Origin: Peptoniphilus faecalis
GTDB taxonomy: Bacteria; Bacillota; Clostridia; Tissierellales; Peptoniphilaceae
NCBI RefSeq assembly: GCF_012976305.1
Contig: NZ_JABDSR010000001.1
Location: 1-64,000 of the forward strand
Reading direction: 5' to 3'
DNA: 64,000 bases
Every line of letters starts with the position of its first letter. Position 1 is the first letter of the stretch. The translations under genes and the position numbers were made by a program. The notes beneath the pieces were generated by a model. It searched no databases. It saw nothing but the letters and a program-made list of their open reading frames with translations, and was not told where the DNA came from. This document shows, piece by piece, positions 27,260-35,840 of this stretch.

Positions 27260-28111
27260 ATTGTAAAATTTAATTTCAAAACTTGCACCATCTTCAGTAT
27301 TTCTTACAGAAATTTCTCCATTATTTTTTTCGACAATTGATTTCGCCATGGCAAGACCTATTCCAAAGCCATTTGAATCGGGTGTTTTATAAAAACGTTT
27401 AAATATTTTCCTCATATTTTCTTTTTCAACTCCTCCACCATTGTCTGAAATTACTAAACTTGTGTAAAGCGGGTTTTTTGATGAGCTTATAAAAATTTTA
27501 TTACAAGCCATTCTATTATTAGCATTTTTTAAGATATTTATAAGAGCTTCTGCTAACCAATAAAAATCACCACAAATTATATTTTCCTTTAATATATCTT
27601 GGGTTTCTAATATAATATCTTCCCTTAAAGTAAAATTATCCAAAGCATAGTCAACTAATTCTTGCAAGTTAAATTCCTCGCTTTTCATCATATCCTTATT
27701 TGCATCTAAACTCGAAAGTTTTAATAAAATATCAGCAAGAGAGTTTAATCTTAGAATTTGTCTTTTTAAAATCTCTATACTTTCCTTTTCTGGATATTCT
27801 AATTCTAGATTTTCAATAGAAAATAACATTCCAGTTATGGGGGTTTTTATTTGGTGGGCAATATCTTCTAGGTATTCTATTTGCTTTTCACTATTTTCAG
27901 TACTTATCTCTTTGGCTTCTACGATTTCTATAAATAGTTTGTAAATCTTATCCTCCAAAATTGAAAAATCGTCTTGCTTCATGGGAATTTTATAGTTCTG
28001 GTCTTTCATCTTATCGATTAAGTATATGATCTCATTTATTCTCTTTTTCTTTTTATTTTCTAAAATATAATAGAGAAATAAAAGACTAATTGCCCAAAAT
28101 AAATATATCAT
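27251..28111 (-). CDS. Sensor histidine kinase (module 1)
   Basis: A 286-residue kinase with a single N-terminal membrane segment (~residues 1-18) and essentially no extracellular domain. The phosphoacceptor His is in LEDIAHQIKTPITG (H86), and the ATPase domain has NILKNANN, DNGGGVEKEN and GFGIGLAMAKSIV. Such kinases usually sense through their partner ABC transporter. It lies between the response regulator gene and the ABC genes. Confidence 0.9.
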   Translation of the reverse strand: MIYLFWAISLLFLYYILENKKKKRINEIIYLIDKMKDQNYKIPMKQDDFSILEDKIYKLFIEIVEAKEISTENSEKQIEYLEDIAHQIKTPITGMLFSIENLELEYPEKESIEILKRQILRLNSLADILLKLSSLDANKDMMKSEEFNLQELVDYALDNFTLREDIILETQDILKENIICGDFYWLAEALINILKNANNRMACNKIFISSSKNPLYTSLVISDNGGGVEKENMRKIFKRFYKTPDSNGFGIGLAMAKSIVEKNNGEISVRNTEDGASFEIKFYNVT

Positions 28112-28137
28112 CTTAATATCTCCTATATCTAATTTCT

Positions 28138-28290
28138 CTAAATATTGCTACAGATTATAATAAATTTTTTCTTAAATGTTAATCCAATACCTTCTTGTTA
28201 TAACATTTCTTTTGATAAACTGTTTTTCACTTTATTTTCCAAAATTTCACCATTATTTTCTATTTTAATATATACTGTAAATACAACCAA
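28138..28290 (-). pseudogene. Possible remnant of a kinase-type ATPase domain
   Basis: In the gap between the response regulator and the kinase, the minus strand reads about 50 codons with one internal stop (28198-28200). It contains VYIKIENNGEILENK and EGIGLTFKKKF, which resemble the N- and G-boxes of a GHKL histidine-kinase ATPase domain. The match is by eye and the region is AT-rich, so this could be chance. Confidence 0.3.
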
Positions 28291-28308
28291 CTATCAAAAT
28301 TATAAATT

Positions 28309-28959
28309 TCAATCCATCCTATATCCTATTCCCCTAACTGTTGTTATTACTTCTCTATCTAGCTTTTCCCTTACTCTTTTAATAGTTGATGTTAGAGTAT
28401 TGTCATTGACAAATCTATCCCTGTCTTCCCAAAACATTTCTAAAAGCTGCCCTCTAGTATAGACTCTATGGGGATTTTTAATAAATAGTAAAAGAATCTC
28501 ATATTCAAGGGCTGTTAATTCTACTAGTTCTTCTTTAAAATAGACCTCTGATTTAATTAAATCTATTTTTATGTCTTTATATGTGATAAATTCATCTTCA
28601 GCTAAAGCAATAGTTCTAAGCACAGCATCAATTCTTGCTCTAAGCATAGCTAAAGAAAAGGGCTTGACTAAATAATCATCCGCCCCTTGATCTAGTGAGG
28701 CAATAATAAAATCTTCATCATTTTTTACTGTAGTAACTATTACTCTAATATCCTTTTTCTTTAGTTTTTTTATTAAATGATGACCATCTTTATCTGGAAG
28801 ATTGATATCCAAAAGAGCTACATCTATGTCAACATTCATATTATAGATTGCTTCATAATATGAAGATGCAATATCCACTTCATAACCCTCATTAATTAAA
28901 TATTTTTTCATTTGTAAAGCAATTTCTGCATTATCTTCAATAATTAAAATACTTTTCAT
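28309..28959 (-). CDS. OmpR-family response regulator (module 1)
   Basis: A 216-residue two-domain regulator. The receiver has the acidic pair in IIEDN, phosphoacceptor D51 in LLDINLPDKDG and the Lys in VKPFS. The DNA-binding winged helix ends with NTLTSTIKRVREKLD and TVRGIGYRMD. It probably binds the direct repeat upstream of the ABC ATPase gene and activates it. Confidence 0.94.
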   Translation of the reverse strand: MKSILIIEDNAEIALQMKKYLINEGYEVDIASSYYEAIYNMNVDIDVALLDINLPDKDGHHLIKKLKKKDIRVIVTTVKNDEDFIIASLDQGADDYLVKPFSLAMLRARIDAVLRTIALAEDEFITYKDIKIDLIKSEVYFKEELVELTALEYEILLLFIKNPHRVYTRGQLLEMFWEDRDRFVNDNTLTSTIKRVREKLDREVITTVRGIGYRMD

Positions 28960-29321
28960 TGATTACTCCCCTTATTTTATGAATAGAATTTTCTATTTAT
29001 AAAATATAAATTGTCGATTAATAATTTATTTTACAATCTATAATTTTACTTATAGTATATCATTATAACTCATGTTAAAAAAACAGAAATTCTCATTAGA
29101 AAAAGGTTAAAATCAATCCTTTTTAGTAATTTATAAAGATTAAATTGTAAGATATAGTATAATATTATAGAAAAGTTAATTTCAGATAATTCAAAGAAAT
29201 CTTTTAAAAATATATAATAAAAAATTAAGTTTAAAAAATTTATTTATAATTTGTGTATTTATTGATTTTTACAATAAAAAGAGGCTCAATAACATCGAGC
29301 CTCTTAAAATTGACATATAGT
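28960..29321. other. Intergenic region between nifJ and module 1
   Basis: About 360 bp of very AT-rich DNA. It holds the nifJ terminator at 29276-29305 and presumably the promoter of the response-regulator gene near 28980-29060, where no convincing -35/-10 pair stands out. I see no gene in it. Confidence 0.5.
29276..29305 (-). terminator. Terminator of nifJ
   Basis: Perfect AAGAGGCTC / GAGCCTCTT arms with a nine-base loop, followed on the minus strand by TTTATTG, 16 bp after the nifJ stop. Confidence 0.85.
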
Positions 29322-32300
29322 TTATTTTTCTTCAGAACGCACTACATAGCTTGCATATCTTTCTTTAGCATTCTCTTCTGCTACTTCATAAAGCTTTTCA
29401 GCTCTTTCAGGGAACAATTTCTTAAGTGAAGTGTATCTAACTTCTCCATCTAGGAAGTCTCTGAAAGGTTTTGTAGGTTCTTTAGAATCTAAGATAAATG
29501 GATTCTTTCCTTGAGATTTAAGTTCAGGGTTAAATCTGTATAGATGCCAATAACCAGTTTCTACAGCTTTCTTTTCTTCTTCTATTGAGAATCCCATTCC
29601 AACTCTAATTCCGTGATTTATACATGGTGCGTAAGCAATTATTAGTGATGGTCCATCATAAGCTTCAGCTTCTTTAATTGCCTTGAAAGCTTGGTTCTTA
29701 TCTGCACCGAGAGCGATTTGTGCAACATATACATAACCATAAGTTGTAGCCATTAGTCCAAGATCCTTCTTCTTAGTTAACTTTCCAGCTGCGGCAAATT
29801 GAGCAATTGCTGCTGTTGGAGTCGCCTTAGATGCTTGTCCACCCGTGTTTGAATATACCTCAGTATCAAGAACCAATACATTGATATTTTCACCTGATGC
29901 GAGAACATGGTCTAGTCCACCGTATCCTATGTCATATGCCCAACCATCTCCACCAATGATCCATTGACTCTTTTTAATTAAGAATCTTTCAAGACTTTGT
30001 AATGTTTCAATGATATCATCAGCCTTTTCATTTCCAAATTTTTTATCAAGAATCTTTAATACATTTGCACTTGCGGCTTTAGAAGTCTTATAATCATCCT
30101 TGCCTTCAATCCATGCATTAAATGCATCATTTGCATCTTTATCTACATTAAGTTCAATAAATTCTTTCATTAGATTTTCAATTCTATTTCTAGTTTGTTC
30201 TTGAGATACTGCCATACCATATCCGTATTCAGCATTATCTTCAAATAATGAGTTAGCCCAAGATGGTCCATTTCCACAATCGTCTGTGCAATATGGCATT
30301 GATGGTGCAGAACCGCCCCAGATTGATGAACATCCTGTTGCATTTGCAATACTCATTCTATCTCCAAATAATTGAGTAACAAGTTTTACATATGGAGTTT
30401 CTCCACAACCTGCACAAGCTCCAGAGAATTCAAGATATGGAGTTTGGAATTGAGAATTTTTAAAGTTATTTGGTTCAATATTCTCTTCTTTAGATTTAAT
30501 ATGTTCAGAAGCATATTCCCAATTAGCTGCTTGTACATCTATTTCATTTTCAAAAGGTGACATTACAAGTGCTTTTTCTTTAGCAGGACAAACTTGAGCA
30601 CAATTTCCACAACCAGTACAATCTAGAGGTGAAATTTGCATTCTATATTCGTAATTTTCAAGTCCCTTTCCTATTGCTTTTTTAGTTTCAAAGCCTTCAG
30701 GTGCATTTGCCATTTCTTCTTTATCAGCTAAAAATGGTCTTATAACTGCATGAGGACATACTAGTGAACATTGATTACATTGAATACAGTTTTCAATCTT
30801 CCAGTGAGGAACATTTACAGCAATTCCTCTCTTTTCATAACGACTCGTTCCAGATGGAAATGTTCCATCAGGCATATCAACAAAAGTAGAAACTGGAAGG
30901 TCGTTACCTTCTTGTCTATTCATTGGAATGAGAATATTGTTTATAAAGTCAGGTGCTCCATCAATTTTAAAGTCCTTAGTAGTATCTGCATCTTTCCAAG
31001 AATCTTTTACCTTGATTTTCTTTAATGCATCTATTCCACGATCTACTGCGGCATAATTCATATTAACAATATCGTCGCCCTTAGCACCGTAATCTTTTAC
31101 AATTGCTTCTTTAAGAAGTTTAACGGCTTCGTCAAGTGGAAGTACTTGGGATAGTTTAAAGAATGCGGATTGCATTACCATATTAGTTCTTCCGCCAAGT
31201 CCAACTTCTGCAGCAATTTTAGTCGCATTAATTGTATAAAACTCAATTTCATTGTCTGCTATATATTTTTTCATATAACCTGGAAGATGTTCATCAAGTT
31301 CTTCTTCATTCCAAATAGTATTTAGTAAAAATTTACCGCCCTTTTTAAGTCCTCTCAACAAGTCATAAGAATATACATAGGATTGTTTTGAACAAGAAAT
31401 AAAATCAGTCTTAGTTAATAAATAAGTTGAAGTGATTTTATTTTTACCAAATCTCAAGTGAGACATTGTAACTCCACCAGATTTTTTGGAGTCATAGTCA
31501 AAATAACCTTGAGCATACATGTCAGTGTTATCTCCAATAATTTTTATTGCTGATTTATTTGCACCAACAGTACCATCAGATCCAAATCCCCAGAATTTAC
31601 ATCTAATAGTTCCCTCTGGTTCAGTTGTAATTTCTTCTTTTATTGGTAGTGATTTGTTTGTCACATCATCAATTATACCAATTGTAAAGTCATTCTTAGG
31701 TTTATCTTCTTTAAGGTTGTCAAAAACTGAAAGAATATCTGTTGGATTAGTGTCTTTTGATCCAAGACCATAAATACCACCAACTATAAGTGGCTTTTTG
31801 TCTGATTCATAGAAGGCATCTCTAATATCCAAGTATAGAGGTTGTCCAGCTGCTCCTTTTTCTTTAGTTCTATCAAGAACTGCAATTCTTTCAACGGTTT
31901 CAGGAATTGCTTTCATTAAGTGTTCAATTGAAAAAGGTCTATATAGGTGAACTTTAACAAGTCCTGTCTTTTCTCCTCTTGCATTTAGATAATCTACAAC
32001 TTCTTCAATTGTTTCTGTAACTGAACCCATTGCTACGATAATGTTAGTCGCATCTTTAGCTCCATAATAGTTAAATAAGTTGTATTCTCTTCCTGTTAAT
32101 TTAGAAATTTCTTTCATATAATCTTCAGTAATGCCAACTATTTTTGTGTAGTATTCATTTGAAGCTTCAATTTCTTGGAAATAAATATCAGGATTTTGAG
32201 CAGTACCCCTTATTTGAGGTCCCTTTGGGTTTAAAGCTCTTTCTTTAAATTCTTTAATTGCTTCTTTATCAACAAGTTTTTCTAAATCTTCATAATTAAG

Positions 32301-32855
32301 TACTTCAATTTTTTGAACTTCGTGAGATGTTCTAAATCCATCAAAGAAGTGAACAAAAGGAACTCTACCTTTAATTGCAGACAAGTGAGCAACGCCAGCT
32401 AAATCCATTGCTTCTTGAACTGATCCAGATGCAAGAAGTGCAAATCCTGATGCTCTAGCTGCCATAACGTCTTGATGATCGCCAAAGATTGATAGTGCAT
32501 GAGAGGCTAGTGCTCTTGCTGCTACGTGGAAAACTCCTGGAAGTAATTCTCCTGCAATCTTATACATATTAGGTAGCATAAGTAATAAACCTTGAGATGC
32601 TGTGTAAGTAGAAGTGAGTGATCCAGCTTGTAGGGCACCATGAACAGCCCCTGCCGCTCCTCCTTCTGATTGTAACTCCTTAACCAATACTTCTTGTCCG
32701 AAAATATTTTTTCTTCCTTGAGAAGCCCAAGCATCAATGTGCTCTGCCATTGGAGATGATGGAGTTATTGGGTAAATACAAGCAACGTCCGAAAACGCAT
32801 AGGCTACATGAGCAGCTGCTTCATTACCATCCATTGTTTTAAATGTTTTAGCCAT
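29322..32855 (-). CDS. nifJ: Pyruvate:ferredoxin (flavodoxin) oxidoreductase
   Basis: A 1177-residue single-chain PFOR that oxidises pyruvate to acetyl-CoA and CO2 and reduces ferredoxin, the central fermentative step in anaerobes. Domains in order: the pyrimidine-binding half of the TPP site (YPITPSSPMAEHIDAW near the N-terminus), domain II, a gamma-type domain (FWGFGSDGTVGANKSAIK), two [4Fe-4S] motifs (CIQCNQCSLVCP and CTGCGNCAQVCP), and a C-terminal TPP-pyrophosphate domain with its own cluster Cys (CAGCGETPY) and GDGWAYDIGYGG. It is a monocistronic unit with a strong promoter and a strong terminator. Confidence 0.97.
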   Translation of the reverse strand: MAKTFKTMDGNEAAAHVAYAFSDVACIYPITPSSPMAEHIDAWASQGRKNIFGQEVLVKELQSEGGAAGAVHGALQAGSLTSTYTASQGLLLMLPNMYKIAGELLPGVFHVAARALASHALSIFGDHQDVMAARASGFALLASGSVQEAMDLAGVAHLSAIKGRVPFVHFFDGFRTSHEVQKIEVLNYEDLEKLVDKEAIKEFKERALNPKGPQIRGTAQNPDIYFQEIEASNEYYTKIVGITEDYMKEISKLTGREYNLFNYYGAKDATNIIVAMGSVTETIEEVVDYLNARGEKTGLVKVHLYRPFSIEHLMKAIPETVERIAVLDRTKEKGAAGQPLYLDIRDAFYESDKKPLIVGGIYGLGSKDTNPTDILSVFDNLKEDKPKNDFTIGIIDDVTNKSLPIKEEITTEPEGTIRCKFWGFGSDGTVGANKSAIKIIGDNTDMYAQGYFDYDSKKSGGVTMSHLRFGKNKITSTYLLTKTDFISCSKQSYVYSYDLLRGLKKGGKFLLNTIWNEEELDEHLPGYMKKYIADNEIEFYTINATKIAAEVGLGGRTNMVMQSAFFKLSQVLPLDEAVKLLKEAIVKDYGAKGDDIVNMNYAAVDRGIDALKKIKVKDSWKDADTTKDFKIDGAPDFINNILIPMNRQEGNDLPVSTFVDMPDGTFPSGTSRYEKRGIAVNVPHWKIENCIQCNQCSLVCPHAVIRPFLADKEEMANAPEGFETKKAIGKGLENYEYRMQISPLDCTGCGNCAQVCPAKEKALVMSPFENEIDVQAANWEYASEHIKSKEENIEPNNFKNSQFQTPYLEFSGACAGCGETPYVKLVTQLFGDRMSIANATGCSSIWGGSAPSMPYCTDDCGNGPSWANSLFEDNAEYGYGMAVSQEQTRNRIENLMKEFIELNVDKDANDAFNAWIEGKDDYKTSKAASANVLKILDKKFGNEKADDIIETLQSLERFLIKKSQWIIGGDGWAYDIGYGGLDHVLASGENINVLVLDTEVYSNTGGQASKATPTAAIAQFAAAGKLTKKKDLGLMATTYGYVYVAQIALGADKNQAFKAIKEAEAYDGPSLIIAYAPCINHGIRVGMGFSIEEEKKAVETGYWHLYRFNPELKSQGKNPFILDSKEPTKPFRDFLDGEVRYTSLKKLFPERAEKLYEVAEENAKERYASYVVRSEEK

Positions 32856-32906
32856 ATTATCCTCCCGTGATTAATAATATAAATATAAACTAACTATACT
32901 CTTTAT

Positions 32907-32935
32907 ATTATAGAACTTAATTTAATAAATTTCAA
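32907..32935 (-). promoter_or_regulatory. Predicted strong promoter of nifJ
   Basis: -35 TTGAAA (32930-32935) and -10 TATAAT (32907-32912) on the minus strand with a 17-bp spacer, about 50 bp before the start codon, followed by a GGGAGG ribosome binding site. Confidence 0.8.
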
Positions 32936-33053
32936 TAATATTGTTAATAAATGGGCGTAAATAATTGAAAATAGCGGACTACGAAAGATGTTTCATATTG
33001 TGGAATTATATATTTTTTTAATTTATTTATTTATTATTAATAAAAATAAATAA

Positions 33054-33072
33054 AAGAGCTAATATCTCTCTT
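33054..33072 (-). terminator. Possible terminator of the pepP-uvrC-hprK operon
   Basis: Five-bp AAGAG/CTCTT stem followed on the minus strand by TTATTTATTTTT, directly after the hprK stop. The short stem keeps confidence moderate. Confidence 0.5.
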
Positions 33073-33076
33073 AAAT

Positions 33077-33988
33077 CTAATCTAATTTTTTTAACATTCT
33101 CTCATTAAGAGCTAATGCTGGATTGTACCCTAATTCCTTTTGTTTATAGTTTTTTGTAGCAACTTCTATAATAAGTGCAGTATGTCTTCCGGGTTTTACT
33201 GGTATATCAAACTTAACTACATCAATTCCTAAAATATTTTGGTAATTATTGTCAAGTCCAAGCCTTTCATATTCCTTTGACTCATCCCAATCCTCCAAAT
33301 TTACTACAACTTCTATTGCCTTTTCTTCCATTACAAAACCAATCCCAAACATTTTTTGAATATCTATAATGCCAACTCCTCTTATTTCCATAAAATATTT
33401 TGTAATGTCTGGAGATTTTCCTATTAATTTTTTGTCTATATTTTTTATAATTACTGAGTCGTCAGAAATTAGCCTTGCACCATTTGAAATTAAATCAAGA
33501 GCAGTTTCACTTTTTCCTATTCCACTTCTCCCCGTAATAAGTACACCTATACCTGAGATGTCGAGCAAAACTCCATGCATTCTCATAGTAGGTGCCAAGG
33601 CTTCATCAACTAGAGAAATAATTTTGCTAAAAATTTTTGAAGTAGTATCTGGACTTCTAACTATAGTTACATTATGTTTTTTAGCCAAAATTTTTGCTTG
33701 TGGGAAAATAAAGTTATTTCTTGAAAATACGACTACTGGAATATTGTACTTAAATAATCTTTCAAGTGTGGAATACTTTTCTTCGTCATTTAAGGAATTT
33801 ATATAATGCCACTCTTGAGTTCCAATAAGCTGAATCCTATCTTTGACAAATTTTGCATAATAACCACATAATTGTAATCCTGGTCTGTTTATGTCGCTAT
33901 TTCTAATTTCAATCTCTTTATAATCAGTAGACTCATGAATAATTTCTAATTCTAATTCATCTACTATATATTTTAATTTAACTCCCAT
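33077..33988 (-). CDS. hprK: HPr kinase/phosphorylase
   Basis: Phosphorylates HPr on Ser46 (and removes the phosphate), the sensor step of carbon catabolite control in Firmicutes. About 303 residues from the chosen start. The Walker A is GRSGIGKSETALDLI and the family signature is MEIRGVGIIDIQKMFG. I chose the ATG at 33988, because family members begin M-x-V-K-L-x-x-L and an AGGAGA box precedes it; an upstream ATG at 34036 lies inside uvrC. It overlaps uvrC by 11 bp. Confidence 0.95.
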   Translation of the reverse strand: MGVKLKYIVDELELEIIHESTDYKEIEIRNSDINRPGLQLCGYYAKFVKDRIQLIGTQEWHYINSLNDEEKYSTLERLFKYNIPVVVFSRNNFIFPQAKILAKKHNVTIVRSPDTTSKIFSKIISLVDEALAPTMRMHGVLLDISGIGVLITGRSGIGKSETALDLISNGARLISDDSVIIKNIDKKLIGKSPDITKYFMEIRGVGIIDIQKMFGIGFVMEEKAIEVVVNLEDWDESKEYERLGLDNNYQNILGIDVVKFDIPVKPGRHTALIIEVATKNYKQKELGYNPALALNERMLKKLD

Positions 33989-35840
33989 TTTTTGTTCTCC
34001 TAAAATGTTCATAAAGTGAATTGGCACTTTTTTCATTCATTGATTCAACTTCTAAAAGTTCTTCCACGCTTGCATTTTTTATCTTGTCAATGGATTTAAA
34101 ATGTTTTAGCAAATTTTCTTTTCGCTTAGGCCCAATCATTTTTATATCGTCAAGCTCTGACTTAAACATTGCTTTTGACCTTAAGTTTCTATGATAATTT
34201 ATAGCAAATCTATGAGCTTCTTCTTGGATTTTGTAAATCATTTTATAAGCCCTAGAATTTAAATCAACATTATATTCTTTGTTATTGTAAATAATTCCAC
34301 GGGTTCTATGAAAATCATCCTTTACAAGTCCGCAAATTTCCAAATTTAAATTCAACTTATCTAAAATTTCCTTTGCAGCATTTACTTGACCTTTGCCTCC
34401 GTCCATCATTATTAAATCTGGAAAATTTGAAAAAGATGTATTTTTATCATTTTTCTTTTCTTCAACACCTCTTGTAAATCTTCTCTCTATTACTTCTTTT
34501 AAGCTTGAATAATCGTCAGGTCCAATTACACTTTTAATTCTAAACTTTCTATAATCACTTTTTTTAGAATCTCCATCTTCAAATACAACCATTGAGCCTA
34601 CAGATTCAACACCAGAAATATTCGAAATATCATAGGCTTCAATACGCCTTGGAATATCACTTAGTCCAATTAGGTTTCTTATTTCTTCAAGTGCTAATTT
34701 ATTCGATTCTGCACGTTTTTTATATTTGTCCCCATACTTTTCAATCATATCAAGAGCATTTCTCTTAACCATTTTAATTAATTCTTTTTTATCTCCCTTT
34801 ATAGGAGTGGTTATTGTAACTTTGTTGCCCCTTTTTTCTGAAAGCCAATCTTCTAAAACTTTTATATCACTAGGTTTCTCTTCAATAATAATTTCCTTTG
34901 GAATGTAACTTGCTCCAATATAAAATTGTTTTAAAAAGGAAGAAAAAATTTCATCATAGCTGTCATTGTAATAATCTCTTATCATATAATGCTCTCTACC
35001 AATAATTTTCCCCTTCCTAAAAAAGAAAATTTGAATTAACACTTCATCTATTCCCTTTGCAAGGGCAATAATATCTTTATCGTCACGAGTTTTCGGATCA
35101 CTTATAAGTTGCCTTTCCTTTAAATATTCTAAATTTTTAATTCTATCGCGAATGTCCGCAGCATTTTCGTAATCCAAGTTTTTTGAATAATCCATCATCT
35201 TTTCGTGAAGCTTGTCTAATAATTTATTATCTGAACTAGATAAAAAACTCAAAACTTCATCAACCATTATATTGTAATCCTCATCCTTCACATTGCCTAT
35301 ACAAGGACCAAGGCATTTTCCAATATAATAGTTAAGACAAGGTCTGTAATTTTTTTCTTCAACATTTTCAAGATTTAAGTTGCAGGTTCTAAGAGGATAA
35401 ATCCTTTCAAAGGTTTCTATAGATCCATTTACAGCAAAAACATCTGGATAAGGCCCAAAATATTTCGCTCCATCCCTTAATATTCTTCGAGTTTTTATAA
35501 CTCTGGGAAATCTCTCATTGACCATTACCTTAATATATGGATATTGTTTATCATCACGTAAAAGAATATTGTATTTTGGGAGATTATCCTTAATTAAATT
35601 TGATTCAAGTACAAGGGATTCCACTTCATTTTCTACAATGATATACTCAAAATCGTAAATTTTTGAGACCATGCTGGCAACTTTTTTAGAGCTTTTCCCA
35701 TAGGAACCAAAGTATTGCCTAACTCTTTTTCTAAGAGATTTAGCTTTTCCAACATAAATTATCTCATCTAATTCATTTTTCATTATATAAACTCCTGGTT
35801 TATCAGGAAGTTTGTCAAGCCTTTCTCTTAAATCTATCAA
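33978..35840 (-). CDS. uvrC: Excinuclease ABC subunit C
   Basis: A 620-residue nuclease making the dual incisions in nucleotide-excision repair. It has an N-terminal GIY-YIG domain (KPGVYIMKNELDEIIYVGKA), a UVR helix pair (MMDYSKNLDYENAADIRDRI), the C-terminal RNase-H-like nuclease (EAYDISNISGVESVGSMVVF, MMDGGKGQVNAA), and helix-hairpin-helix ends (IGPKRKENLLKHF). Its start abuts the pepP stop. Confidence 0.97.
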   Translation of the reverse strand: MIDLRERLDKLPDKPGVYIMKNELDEIIYVGKAKSLRKRVRQYFGSYGKSSKKVASMVSKIYDFEYIIVENEVESLVLESNLIKDNLPKYNILLRDDKQYPYIKVMVNERFPRVIKTRRILRDGAKYFGPYPDVFAVNGSIETFERIYPLRTCNLNLENVEEKNYRPCLNYYIGKCLGPCIGNVKDEDYNIMVDEVLSFLSSSDNKLLDKLHEKMMDYSKNLDYENAADIRDRIKNLEYLKERQLISDPKTRDDKDIIALAKGIDEVLIQIFFFRKGKIIGREHYMIRDYYNDSYDEIFSSFLKQFYIGASYIPKEIIIEEKPSDIKVLEDWLSEKRGNKVTITTPIKGDKKELIKMVKRNALDMIEKYGDKYKKRAESNKLALEEIRNLIGLSDIPRRIEAYDISNISGVESVGSMVVFEDGDSKKSDYRKFRIKSVIGPDDYSSLKEVIERRFTRGVEEKKNDKNTSFSNFPDLIMMDGGKGQVNAAKEILDKLNLNLEICGLVKDDFHRTRGIIYNNKEYNVDLNSRAYKMIYKIQEEAHRFAINYHRNLRSKAMFKSELDDIKMIGPKRKENLLKHFKSIDKIKNASVEELLEVESMNEKSANSLYEHFRRTKNGS

